From JAHRAW01 sp965249835 (GTDB lineage: Bacteria; Pseudomonadota; Gammaproteobacteria; Arenicellales; Poriferihabitantaceae), in contig CBDFMY010000001.1 in assembly GCA_965249835.1 (NCBI GenBank), positions 434,001 through 498,000 on the forward strand: a stretch of 64,000 nt of DNA. The letters are read 5' to 3'. Below are positions 15,771 through 24,381 of the stretch, piece after piece; positions within the stretch are counted from its first letter, which is position 1, and each line of letters begins with the position of its first letter. Below the pieces are notes generated by a model, which was not told the origin of the DNA, did not search any database, and saw only the letters and a list, made by a program, of their open reading frames with translations. Position numbers and translations under genes: made by a program.

Positions 15771-16062
15771 TGTGTTGTCATTGTCAAATTTTTTTCGTTT
15801 ACCATTGGCGTTTCAAAAGAAATCATCGCCTTTCAATTCACCATTGTATCCCAACCCGTCATTCTCGCCAAAGGCAAACGAGAATAAAAAGTCCAACTAT
15901 GCCGGACTATTAGTGATGTCACGCGAAGCGTGACACTAAAACAACGTTGCCGCTTTGATGCCGCGCAGTGGCGGGTTGGCTTTGCCTGACAACGAAAATG
16001 CTATGCGTAACGCGCAAATCCAGTAAACTATCCGGCACGTGTAACGTGACACTTTTATATTT
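15771..16062. other. Spacer with REP palindromes upstream of dppB
   Basis: No gene. It holds a GTCACGCGAAGCGTGAC palindrome near 15917 and a GTGTAACGTGACAC half-palindrome just 8 bp before the permease ATG. No clear ribosome-binding site precedes that ATG. Confidence 0.5.
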
Positions 16063-17043
16063 ATGTTCGCATTTCTCATAAGAAGGCTGGGGCAAGCCGC
16101 GCTGGTGATGTTGGTCATCAGTTTGCTGAGTTTTTCCATTCAAGATGAACTGGGCGACCCGTTGCAGGAATTGGTCGGGCAACATGTCTCCGAAGAAATC
16201 CGTGCCGAGTTGCGCGAGGAGATGGGGCTGAACGACCCATTTCTGGTGCAGTACTGGCGGTTTTTAAAGAATGCGGTGCGCGGCGACCTCGGCGTATCGT
16301 ATTTTTTCAAACGCCCGGCGTTGGAAGTTATTATGGACAAACTTCCCGCCACCATAGACCTGGTCATCGGCGCGACTTTTTGGATTCTCGCGTTCTCCAT
16401 CCCGATCGGAATTTTTGCCGCGATTCATCCGCATCATTTATTTTCCAAACTGGCGATGGGGTTCAGCATCATCGGCATTTCCATTCCGGTATTTTTGACC
16501 GCGATATTTTTGATTTATCTGTTTTCGGTGGAGTTGGGTTGGCTGCCGTCATTTGGGCGTGGCGACACGGTGATTTTGTTTGGCGATTGGGAGACCAGTT
16601 TATTCACGCGCGATGGACTGACGCATTTATTGTTGCCGAGCATTTCTCTGGCGTCGGTCATCCTGCCATTATTCGTGCGCATGATTCGCTCCGAAATGAT
16701 GGAAGTGTTGGAATCGGAATATGTCAAGTTCGCCTGGGCGAAGGGACTAAAAAAACGCCGCATCTGGCTATTGCATGCGTTTAAGAACACGCTGCTGCCG
16801 GTGATTACCGTGGGCGGCGTGCAACTCGGCATCATGGTCGCCTACACCATCCTTACCGAGACCGTGTTCCAGTGGCCCGGCATGGGGTATATGTTTCTCG
16901 AAGCGATCAATCGTGTCGACACGCCGTTGATCGTTGCCTATCTGATTGTGGTCGGGCTGATTTTCGTGATTACCAACACCGTGGTGGATATTATTTATGG
17001 ACTGGTGAATCCGATGGTGAAGTTGGTTAAACAACATGAATAA
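16063..17043 (+). CDS. dppB: Dipeptide/oligopeptide-type ABC transporter permease (DppB-like)
   Basis: 326 residues. The N-terminus MFAFLIRRLGQAALVMLVISLLSF is the typical first membrane helix of DppB/OppB. An EAA loop (EYVKFAWAKGLKKRRIWLLHAFKNTLLPVITV) and five further helices follow. It overlaps the next permease gene by 8 bp. No binding-protein gene accompanies the operon, so the substrate (peptide, nickel, opine or microcin-type) is open. The first 39 bp also occur as a displaced fragment at 3265. Confidence 0.85.
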   Translation: MFAFLIRRLGQAALVMLVISLLSFSIQDELGDPLQELVGQHVSEEIRAELREEMGLNDPFLVQYWRFLKNAVRGDLGVSYFFKRPALEVIMDKLPATIDLVIGATFWILAFSIPIGIFAAIHPHHLFSKLAMGFSIIGISIPVFLTAIFLIYLFSVELGWLPSFGRGDTVILFGDWETSLFTRDGLTHLLLPSISLASVILPLFVRMIRSEMMEVLESEYVKFAWAKGLKKRRIWLLHAFKNTLLPVITVGGVQLGIMVAYTILTETVFQWPGMGYMFLEAINRVDTPLIVAYLIVVGLIFVITNTVVDIIYGLVNPMVKLVKQHE

Positions 17044-17977
17044 TACTTTTGAAACCAGTATAAGCCTGCGGCAACGCATCAACCAGTCGCCGGTGTATCA
17101 CAGTTTCACGCATAACCGCACTGCGATGACCAGTGCGGCGGTGTTGCTGATTTTTTTGGTGGTGGCGGTCGCCGCGCCGTGGATTGCGCCGTATAACCCG
17201 TGGGATCAAACTCAGTTTGATATTATGGATTCGGAAATTCCGCCGCTCGGTAGCGTGGGTGCGGATTCGCGTTTTTTACTCGGCACCGATGCCATGGGGC
17301 GCGACATGCTCAGCACCATGTTATACGGCACCGGCATATCCATCGCCATCGGCATTTTTGCAACCCTCCTGCAATGTTTGATTGGCGTGTCGGTCGGTTT
17401 GATGGCGGGCTACTTCGGCGGACGGTTGGACAGTTTCCTGATGCGCTTCGCCGACATTCAATTATCGTTCACCACTTTGATGGTCGCGATTATCATTCTC
17501 GCGGTGTTTCAGACAACCGTCGGGTTTGCCTTTTACAACAACTTTGCGCTGCTCGTTATCGTGCTGGTCATCGGCATCGCCGAATGGCCGCAATACGCAC
17601 GCACGGTGCGCGCCTGCGTGCTGGCGGAGAAGAAAAAAGAATATGTGGACGCGGCGAAAGTCATCGGTTTGGCGCCGATGACCATCGTCTATCGACACAT
17701 CCTGCCGAACACCCTTTCGCCGTTGCTGGTAATTTCCACGGTGCAAGTGGCGAACGCGATCATCACCGAAGCGGCGTTGTCATTCCTCGGGCTGGGTATG
17801 CCGATTACCAAACCGTCGCTCGGCTCGCTGATTCGCAACGGGTTTGAATTCATCTTCAGCGGCTCGTGGTGGATTACTGCGTTGCCGGCGTTGATTTTGA
17901 TCGTGCTGATTCTCGCCATTAATCTGCTTGGCGACTGGCTGCGCGATGTGTTGAATCCGAAAATGTATGATAACTAA
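17036..17977 (+). CDS. dppC: Dipeptide/oligopeptide-type ABC transporter permease (DppC-like)
   Basis: 313 residues. A soluble N-terminal ~35 residues precede the first helix (AAVLLIFLVVAVAAPWIAPY), as in DppC/OppC. LGTDAMGRDMLSTMLYG is the classic DppC motif after it, and the EAA loop (EYVDAAKVIGLAPMTIVYRHILPNTLSPLLV) lies in the second half. It overlaps dppB by 8 bp, so translation is coupled. Confidence 0.88.
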   Translation: MNNTFETSISLRQRINQSPVYHSFTHNRTAMTSAAVLLIFLVVAVAAPWIAPYNPWDQTQFDIMDSEIPPLGSVGADSRFLLGTDAMGRDMLSTMLYGTGISIAIGIFATLLQCLIGVSVGLMAGYFGGRLDSFLMRFADIQLSFTTLMVAIIILAVFQTTVGFAFYNNFALLVIVLVIGIAEWPQYARTVRACVLAEKKKEYVDAAKVIGLAPMTIVYRHILPNTLSPLLVISTVQVANAIITEAALSFLGLGMPITKPSLGSLIRNGFEFIFSGSWWITALPALILIVLILAINLLGDWLRDVLNPKMYDN

Positions 17978-17987
17978 AATGCCCTAA

Positions 17988-18737
17988 ATGACTACACGCA
18001 CAATCACAAGAATATTTTTTGGCAACATCAAAGCCTGCGCGTTGCTGTTGTTATTGCCGATGTCTGTACACGCTACCTGTGACCAAATGTGGGAAGTCGG
18101 TGCCTTGCTGGCGAACGAACGCGGTGGGGAAGTAGTGTTGCACACCGGGCATCGCGCACGGCAAACCATTTCAACGCAATGGTTGCACGGGCTTGAGATC
18201 GTCCACCAAAAAATTGATGCAGTTTCCGGCATCTCTACCAAATTGTTTCTTTGTGCGGCGCCTGAGCCAAACGCATTCGCGTGGTATAAGTCGGGCGGCA
18301 ATGTCGCGCTGACCACGGGCATGCATCGCCTGATTAAAAATGACTGGCATGTATATGCTGCGTTGCTTGGCCACGAGAACGCGCACCTCGTGAAAAAGCA
18401 TGGCAAGCAGAGACAAAAACGCGAAATTGGTTTGCATCTCGGCAAAGCCGTGTTGGAGTCGGTGTTGGATGGGAAGGGTGGTATCGCATCCGACGTTCTT
18501 CATATCGGTTTTTCCGCGGTCGGTGCGTCGTATAGCCGAGATGAAGAACGCGAAGCCGACAAAGTTGGCGTGATTTACGCGCATTGCGCCGGCTTCTCGC
18601 CCGACGGCGCGCTCCGGCTACACCGCAAACTCGACAGTGCCGGCAACTTTTTAAGCAGCCATCCGTCATCGCGCCAGCGCATCAGAAAATTGCGCACGAC
18701 GATCGAGAAGCAACAACGCGCGCCGCGTTGCGACTGA
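17988..18737 (+). CDS. M48-family zinc metalloprotease, exported
   Basis: 249 residues with a signal peptide (hydrophobic stretch ~15-29 ending SVHA). The HExxH zinc motif is HENAH at 129-133, and the third ligand is Glu189 in EREADKVG, the M48/BepA-LoiP arrangement. Its length matches small periplasmic M48 peptidases such as LoiP/YcaL. It sits 10 bp after dppC and 23 bp before dppD, in the middle of an ABC importer operon. This suggests co-expression and a possible role in supplying peptides or controlling the transporter (inference). Confidence 0.85.
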   Translation: MTTRTITRIFFGNIKACALLLLLPMSVHATCDQMWEVGALLANERGGEVVLHTGHRARQTISTQWLHGLEIVHQKIDAVSGISTKLFLCAAPEPNAFAWYKSGGNVALTTGMHRLIKNDWHVYAALLGHENAHLVKKHGKQRQKREIGLHLGKAVLESVLDGKGGIASDVLHIGFSAVGASYSRDEEREADKVGVIYAHCAGFSPDGALRLHRKLDSAGNFLSSHPSSRQRIRKLRTTIEKQQRAPRCD

Positions 18738-18760
18738 CGCCCCCTTTTTTATTTTTTGAT

Positions 18761-19750
18761 ATGCCACTACTCAGCGTTAACAATCTGGAAGTAGTTTTCC
18801 CGTTGCGAAGCGGCGTGGTTACCGCGATCAAAGGGGTAAGTTTTGATCTGGAGCGCGGCGAGCGCATCGGCATCGTCGGCGAGAGCGGTGCCGGTAAATC
18901 GATTTCGGCGTTCGCGATTTTGAATTTGATCAGCAAACCCGGCTATCTATCCGCCGGCAGCATTTTGTTGCAAGGGCGCGACCTCGCCAGTTTGGATGAA
19001 GAGCAAATGCGACAAGTTCGCGGCAACGAAATCAGCATGATATTTCAGGATCCGATGATGACCCTGAACCCGGTGCTGACCATCGGCACGCAGATGGAAG
19101 AGACCATCCTCGCGCATAAAAAAATGAGTCGGCAGGAATCTCGAAAAATTTGTGTGGAGAAACTAAAAGCGGTGCAAATTTCGTCCGCCGCAAAACGCCT
19201 GCAACAATATCCGCATGAGTTGTCCGGCGGCATGCGCCAGCGCGTGGTTATCGCCATTGCGTTGTTAAGCGACCCGCAAATCATTATTGCCGACGAGCCG
19301 ACCACGGCGTTGGATGTGACTATTCAAGCCGAGATTCTGGAATTGTTACTGACGCTGTGCAATGATTTTCAGGTCGGCTTGATATTGATTACGCATGATT
19401 TGGGCGTGGTGTCGGAAGTTACTCAGCGCATTTTGGTGATGTATGCCGGGCGCATCATTGAACAAGGTCCGACCAATCGGGTTATCGCGCAGCCGATGCA
19501 TCCTTATACGCAAGGTTTGCTCGGTGCGTTGCCGGAGAAGACGCAACCGGGCGAGCGACTGAATCAAATTCGCGGCGTGATGCCGTCTCTTCATGAAATT
19601 CCGCATGGTTGTCCGTTCCACAATCGTTGCGATTACGCCCAGGCGAAATGCAAAACGGAACTACCGATGCTCACTGCTTGCGCCGATGATGCGCGGCAAG
19701 TCGCGTGTCATTTTCCGCTGATCGATACACATCACGCGGTGTCCAGTTAA
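18761..19750 (+). CDS. dppD: Dipeptide-type ABC transporter ATPase (DppD-like)
   Basis: 329 residues from ATG 18761; the frame is open further upstream but overlaps the protease gene. Motifs: Walker A GESGAGKS, signature LSGGMRQR, Walker B IIIADEPTTALD, switch ITHDLG. The C-terminal Cys-rich peptide-transporter domain (CPFHNRCDYAQAKC) may bind an iron-sulfur cluster as in other DppD/DppF proteins. The stop codon shares one base with the dppF start. Confidence 0.9.
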   Translation: MPLLSVNNLEVVFPLRSGVVTAIKGVSFDLERGERIGIVGESGAGKSISAFAILNLISKPGYLSAGSILLQGRDLASLDEEQMRQVRGNEISMIFQDPMMTLNPVLTIGTQMEETILAHKKMSRQESRKICVEKLKAVQISSAAKRLQQYPHELSGGMRQRVVIAIALLSDPQIIIADEPTTALDVTIQAEILELLLTLCNDFQVGLILITHDLGVVSEVTQRILVMYAGRIIEQGPTNRVIAQPMHPYTQGLLGALPEKTQPGERLNQIRGVMPSLHEIPHGCPFHNRCDYAQAKCKTELPMLTACADDARQVACHFPLIDTHHAVSS

Positions 19751-20793
19751 TGGAATCGCGCATGGAAACAAACGGCAAAACAAAAAGCCAGCCGCTACTT
19801 TCGGTGCGCGACTTAAACAAAGAGTTCAATATTTCCGGCGGACTGCTCGACCAGTTATCTTTTCGCGGTGGCAAAATCACGCGCAACAAAGAGTCGGTCA
19901 AAGCCATCAACGGCATCTCACTGGACATCGTGCAAGGCGAAGCGTTGTGTCTGGTGGGTGAAAGCGGTTGCGGAAAAACCACGGTCGGGCGCACCGTTAT
20001 GGGGTTGTTGTCGCCGAGCAAAGGCACGGTGCATTACCGCGAGCAACGCATTGATGATATTGGCCGCGCACAACTGCTGCCGTATCGCAAAAAAATGCAG
20101 ATGATTTTTCAGAACCCTTACGCGTCACTCAATCCGCGCAAGACCGTGGCAGCGACCTTGCTGGAACCGGTGCGTTTTCATTTTCCGCAAATGCCGGCAT
20201 CCGAGCAACGACAAAAAGTTGAACAAGTGATGGAATCGGTCGGCGTCAATGCCAATTGGGGACCACGGTTCCCGCACGAGTTTTCCGGCGGACAACGACA
20301 ACGAATCAGCATCGCGCGCGCGTTGACCGTGGACCCGGAGTTCATCGTCGCCGACGAGCCGATCTCGGCGTTGGATGTTTCCATTCAAGCGCAAGTGTTG
20401 AATTTGTTAATGCAAGCGCGCGAAGATCGCGGCCTGACCTATTTGTTTATTACCCATGACCTGTCCGTGGTCGAGCATTTCGGTAGCCGGGTCGCAGTCA
20501 TGTATCTTGGCAGAATTTGCGAATTGGGCAGCACCGCCGAAGTGTTTTCATCGCCGCGTCATCCATACACCCAGGCATTGCTGAGCGCGATTCCAAAGTT
20601 AGGCAAAAGCAAATCGCAGCACATCAAACTAAAAGGCGAAGTGCCGACTCCGATTAACTTGCCATCGGGCTGCGTGTTTCACGGACGATGCGCTCACGCG
20701 TCTGATATTTGCAAACAAGTCATACCGGAATTAACTTCCACCGCCAACGGCGCACGCGTTGCCTGTCACGCGGTTGCAGAAAACCGCATCTGA
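19750..20793 (+). CDS. dppF: Dipeptide-type ABC transporter ATPase (DppF-like)
   Basis: 347 residues. Walker A GESGCGKTT, signature FSGGQRQRISIARAL, Walker B FIVADEPISALD, switch THDLSV, and the C-terminal CVFHGRCAHASDIC motif. ATG 19750 overlaps the dppD stop (TAATG), the usual coupling in this family; ATG 19762 is an alternative. A ~35-residue insertion after the first strand (between KEFNISGG and KAINGIS) contains Lys/Arg-rich sequence and is common in DppF-type proteins. Confidence 0.9.
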   Translation: MESRMETNGKTKSQPLLSVRDLNKEFNISGGLLDQLSFRGGKITRNKESVKAINGISLDIVQGEALCLVGESGCGKTTVGRTVMGLLSPSKGTVHYREQRIDDIGRAQLLPYRKKMQMIFQNPYASLNPRKTVAATLLEPVRFHFPQMPASEQRQKVEQVMESVGVNANWGPRFPHEFSGGQRQRISIARALTVDPEFIVADEPISALDVSIQAQVLNLLMQAREDRGLTYLFITHDLSVVEHFGSRVAVMYLGRICELGSTAEVFSSPRHPYTQALLSAIPKLGKSKSQHIKLKGEVPTPINLPSGCVFHGRCAHASDICKQVIPELTSTANGARVACHAVAENRI

Positions 20794-20837
20794 TGCGCTT
20801 TTGACAAAAGGCGCAAACTCAAAAGCGAGGGAAAGAA

Positions 20838-21386
20838 ATGAATATCCTTGAAGAAATCACCAAAGTCATCGATATAATCATCGCGTCGGGAATTATCACC
20901 GTAGCCGTGATGTTCTGGTTCCAAAGAAAAAGCGACAAAAAATCTCAAAAAGCACACGAGGCCGGGCTGAGAAAAGTGCTGACCGCCTACATCGAAGTAG
21001 CGCATGAGGATTTGAAAAAATACGATGAGGAATACACCAAAAAACAGGTGGAAAAACTGATAGGTAAAGTAAAGGAAGCGGAAAAGAAGGGAGAGAAGTA
21101 CACGCCGCATATCATCTATACTAAAACCAAAGGAATAACCATCTCCGATGTTGTTGAATACTACGGCTTCCTCGATCAAGAGGTGATTGGGGCTCTAACA
21201 CGATGTATCATCGAGGTCGATTATCTGGAAGCGATATACGAAGAATTCAATACCGAATATGTACGAGGATTTGACGCGGAACGCAAAACAGCGATTATCA
21301 AGGAGTGGGGAGAGGCGGAGAAAAATGCCTATACCGCTGTCAGCGCACTAATGGAAAAATTAAACGACCAGTCTACCAGGGAGTAA
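20838..21386 (+). CDS. Hypothetical membrane-anchored protein (182 aa)
   Basis: A good ribosome-binding site (GAGGGAAAG) precedes ATG 20838. Residues ~12-28 form one N-terminal membrane helix, followed by a highly charged, probably helical cytoplasmic domain rich in Lys and Glu. I recognise no family. Base composition is more AT-rich than the flanking transporter and truA genes, hinting at acquisition. It is followed at 1 bp by a 38-codon gene that in turn overlaps truA, so all three may be co-transcribed. Confidence 0.6.
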   Translation: MNILEEITKVIDIIIASGIITVAVMFWFQRKSDKKSQKAHEAGLRKVLTAYIEVAHEDLKKYDEEYTKKQVEKLIGKVKEAEKKGEKYTPHIIYTKTKGITISDVVEYYGFLDQEVIGALTRCIIEVDYLEAIYEEFNTEYVRGFDAERKTAIIKEWGEAEKNAYTAVSALMEKLNDQSTRE

Positions 21387-21387
21387 A

Positions 21388-21504
21388 ATGAGCATCGTGT
21401 GGGCCCTTGTGGTTGGAATAATAAATGGATTGGCAGGGAATATTCCCCTGACAAGAAAGCAGACTGCCATACATTCAGCGACAAATCAACCCCAAGAAAC
21501 ATGA
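21388..21504 (+). CDS. Small membrane protein (38 aa), overlaps truA
   Basis: ATG 21388 follows AGGGAG at 5-nt spacing and starts 1 bp after the preceding stop. The 38 residues begin MSIVWALVVGIINGLAGNIP, which could form one membrane helix. The stop overlaps the truA start (ATGA), suggesting translational coupling. No family recognised; the ribosome-binding site and overlaps are the main support. Confidence 0.45.
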   Translation: MSIVWALVVGIINGLAGNIPLTRKQTAIHSATNQPQET

Positions 21505-22292
21505 ACCAAACAGAGCGAATCGCCGCAGGCATTGAATACTGCGGGGTTGCGTATTGCGGCTGGCAATTTCAAACCAACGCCGATTCGGTTCAGGCGCGGG
21601 TGGAAGCCGCGATCAGTCAGGTTGCGGATGAGCCGATACGGGTGATTGCCGCCGGACGCACCGACACGGGGGTGCATGGCATCGGTCAGGTCATTCATTT
21701 TGACACGCACAGCGCGCGCGACCGCTATGCTTGGTTGCGCGGCATCAATGTCCATCTGCCGGATGATATTTCCTTGTTGTGGACGCAGCCGGTGGCGGAC
21801 GATTTTCATGCGCGGTTCGGCGCGTTGGAACGCAGTTATCGGTATGTGATTTTGAATCGCGAGGTGAGTCCGTCCTGGTTGCACGGACGAGTCGCTTGGC
21901 ATCACACGCCATTGTCGGTGGCACCCATGCAACGCGCCGCCGAGGCATTGCTCGGACGACATGATTTCAGCGCGTTTCGCGCCGCCGCTTGTCAGGCGAA
22001 AAGCCCGATGCGGGAAGTGCGACAGGTGAACATCCGGCAACACGGAGCGTGGATTTGGATGGACATTCGCGCCGACGGGTTTTTGCATCACATGGTGCGC
22101 AATATCGCCGGCACGTTGATGCGTATCGGTGCTGGGCGTGAGACACCGGAATGGGCCGGGGAATTGCTGGCGAGTTGCGACCGTACGCGTGCCGGCATAA
22201 CCGCATCCGCCGCCGGTTTATATTTCACCGGTGTCAAATACGAACCGCGATTTGCCTTGCCGTCAGCCCCCGACCCGTGTCGCTTCTGGTGA
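21501..22292 (+). CDS. truA: tRNA pseudouridine synthase A
   Basis: 263 residues from ATG 21501. The catalytic Asp55 lies in AGRTDTGVHG, the TruA signature; later family motifs SAFRA and HHMVRNIAGTL are present. It isomerises U38-40 in the tRNA anticodon stem. An in-frame extension upstream to 21399 is not family-like. It starts the truA-trpF-accD group. Confidence 0.95.
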   Translation: MNQTERIAAGIEYCGVAYCGWQFQTNADSVQARVEAAISQVADEPIRVIAAGRTDTGVHGIGQVIHFDTHSARDRYAWLRGINVHLPDDISLLWTQPVADDFHARFGALERSYRYVILNREVSPSWLHGRVAWHHTPLSVAPMQRAAEALLGRHDFSAFRAAACQAKSPMREVRQVNIRQHGAWIWMDIRADGFLHHMVRNIAGTLMRIGAGRETPEWAGELLASCDRTRAGITASAAGLYFTGVKYEPRFALPSAPDPCRFW

Positions 22293-22349
22293 TACACTCT
22301 GCCGTTGACTCAGAAGGCGGCAAGTTCCCCGCAGGCAAGTAAAGCAGCA

Positions 22350-22979
22350 ATGAGAATACGAATCAAGATTTGCGGTGTGATGGAGCCCGATAGCGCCCGG
22401 GTGGCAGTGGCGGCGGGTGCCGATGCCATCGGGTTGATTTTCCATCCCCCCAGCGCACGCCATCTGGAACTGGCACAAGCCGCGGCCATTTGCCGTGCGG
22501 TGGCGCCGTTTGTGTCTACGGTGGCGGTGATGGTCAATCCGGACGAGGACCAGGTTCGGGCGATTATCCGTCAGGTCAAGCCCAGCCACTTGCAGTTTCA
22601 CGGCGAAGAGCCGGTGGATTTCTGCGCCGCCTTCGGCAAGCCGTATATCAAGACATTGCGCGTGGCGAAGGGCGCGGATTTGCACGAAGAGTTGAAGGCG
22701 GTGGCAACGCGCTATCAATCCGCCCAGGGCATTTTGCTGGATACCCATGCCGCCGATCAATACGGTGGCACCGGCACGACATTTGATTGGAATGAGGTTC
22801 GTTATGAGGGCGAGATGCCGCTGTTGCTTGCCGGTGGGCTGACCCCGGAAAATGTCGCCGAGGCAGTTGGGCGGGTGGCACCATTTGGCGTTGATGTCAG
22901 CACCGGCGTGGAGTCCAATGGCATCAAAGACCCGGACAAGATTCGACGTTTTTGCCAAAATGTCTATAACCGAACATAA
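22350..22979 (+). CDS. trpF: Phosphoribosylanthranilate isomerase
   Basis: 209 residues from ATG 22350 (preceded by a weak AAGCAGC purine stretch). Catalytic Cys8 is in IKICGV and the general acid Asp in LLDTHAAD; the phosphate-binding LAGGLTPENV and GVDVSTGVE loops complete the TIM barrel. It catalyses the third committed step of tryptophan synthesis. In many gammaproteobacteria trpB and trpA follow; here accD comes next with 30 bp between, so trpBA must lie elsewhere or be missing. Confidence 0.95.
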   Translation: MRIRIKICGVMEPDSARVAVAAGADAIGLIFHPPSARHLELAQAAAICRAVAPFVSTVAVMVNPDEDQVRAIIRQVKPSHLQFHGEEPVDFCAAFGKPYIKTLRVAKGADLHEELKAVATRYQSAQGILLDTHAADQYGGTGTTFDWNEVRYEGEMPLLLAGGLTPENVAEAVGRVAPFGVDVSTGVESNGIKDPDKIRRFCQNVYNRT

Positions 22980-23009
22980 AGATACGCTTTACATAATACT
23001 CACAACTAT

Positions 23010-23876
23010 ATGAATTGGTTTGATAAAATAATCCCACCGAAGATCAAAACCGGCATCGGCAAACGCGGCGTTCCGGAAGGCGTGTGGAACAAGTGCACCG
23101 CTTGTCAGGCGGTGCTCTATGGCATGGAGTTACAGCACAGTTTGCAGGTATGCCCCAAATGTGACCACCACATGCGCCTCGGTGCCGAAACCCGGTTGCG
23201 GACATTTCTTGACGAGGGTGGGTTGCACTGGCTGGCGGAAGGAGTGCAGCCGCTGGATAGGTTCAAGTTCCGCGATCGCAGGCGCTATCGCGACCGGCTA
23301 AGCGAAGCGAAAAAAATCAGCGCCACCAGCGAAGCGTTACTCGCCGCCCACGGCAAACTGAAGGGCACCCCCATCACCGCGACTGCTTTTGAGTTTCGTT
23401 TCATGGGCGGCTCCATGGGCTCGGTGGTGGGGGAGCGTTTCGTGCAAGCGGCCAATTACAGCGTGGCGCATCGCCAGCCGCTGGTCTGTTTTTCCGCCAG
23501 TGGCGGCGCACGTATGCAGGAAGCCCTTTTCTCGCTGATGCAGATGTCCAAAACCACCGCGGCGATTTCACGGTTGCGGGAACGTGCGATTCCCTACATC
23601 TCGGTGCTAACCGACCCGACCATGGGCGGCGTGTCCGCCAGCCTCGCCATGCTTGGCGACCTCATCATCGGCGAGCCCAAAGCACTGGTCGGCTTCGCCG
23701 GTCCCCGAGTCATTGAGCAAACCGTACGCGAAACGCTGCCCGAAGGCTTTCAGCGCACCGAATTTCAATTACAACACGGCGCCATTGATATGATTGTCGA
23801 CCGCCGGGCGTTGCGCGACACCATCAGCACGCTACTCGGCAAACTCGGCTTCGCCGGTGATAGTGATAGCGGCTAA
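23010..23876 (+). CDS. accD: Acetyl-CoA carboxylase carboxyltransferase subunit beta
   Basis: 288 residues. The N-terminal zinc ribbon uses Cys29, Cys32, Cys48 and Cys51 and is followed by the crotonase-fold carboxyltransferase domain (SGGARMQEALFSLMQMSKT, VLTDPTMGGVSAS). It forms the transferase with AccA to make malonyl-CoA. A stable hairpin lies 20 bp past the stop, and then an inserted island separates it from folC. Confidence 0.96.
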   Translation: MNWFDKIIPPKIKTGIGKRGVPEGVWNKCTACQAVLYGMELQHSLQVCPKCDHHMRLGAETRLRTFLDEGGLHWLAEGVQPLDRFKFRDRRRYRDRLSEAKKISATSEALLAAHGKLKGTPITATAFEFRFMGGSMGSVVGERFVQAANYSVAHRQPLVCFSASGGARMQEALFSLMQMSKTTAAISRLRERAIPYISVLTDPTMGGVSASLAMLGDLIIGEPKALVGFAGPRVIEQTVRETLPEGFQRTEFQLQHGAIDMIVDRRALRDTISTLLGKLGFAGDSDSG

Positions 23877-23897
23877 CGCCGCTTATTTAATAACTGG

Positions 23898-23931
23898 ATT
23901 GCCCGGCTAACAATAATATGGGCCGGGCAAT
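23898..23931 (+). terminator. Hairpin after accD, probable terminator
   Basis: Perfect 10-bp stem ATTGCCCGGC (23898-23907) / GCCGGGCAAT (23922-23931) with a 14-nt loop, starting 21 bp after the accD stop. The trailing sequence (TGTATAAG) is only weakly U-rich, so termination strength is uncertain. Confidence 0.55.
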
Positions 23932-23938
23932 TGTATAA

Positions 23939-24171
23939 GCTCACTGTTTCGCTGACGGTTTTTCTCGGTTACTTTTGGCGTCTCAAAGAAAGTCACACTT
24001 TGCGATTCACATTGTCTCCCCAACCCGCGAATGAAAGGTGATGATGAATTGAGAGGATAAAGGCGCGTTGAGAAGCCAAAGCACATTGAGAAAAAATCGC
24101 CGGGAGCGCCATGAATCGACTGGGCGCGAGCGAAGCGAGCCCGAAGGGCGCGTATCAGGGATGATACGCGC
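23939..24171 (+). repeat. Compound dispersed repeat (~235 bp), copy 1
   Basis: Starts in 'cactgtttcgctgacgg', runs through 'tcggttacttttggcgtctc' and 'cattgtctccccaacccgcg', and ends with the REP hairpin core at 24097-24171. Near-identical copies: 35821-36056 (inverted) and 44157-44390 (same orientation). It marks the left edge of the inserted island between accD and folC. From here to the first island gene at 24382 I see no other gene. Confidence 0.85.
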
Positions 24172-24381
24172 AAATCCAGACGCGGCGAAGCCGCGACATT
24201 CCATGCAGGAATGGCAAGTAGCCGACTTTTACTTTATTATTCGGCTATTCTAGGGACAGGCTATTCTCCGAAGAAACCGGGACGCACAATGCAACCCCCG
24301 CGGCGGCGATGTCGATTTTTGGTCACCGGGGCGGGGTGAGTCACCATTGTCTAACCATTATTAATACATCACTACGGGAGT

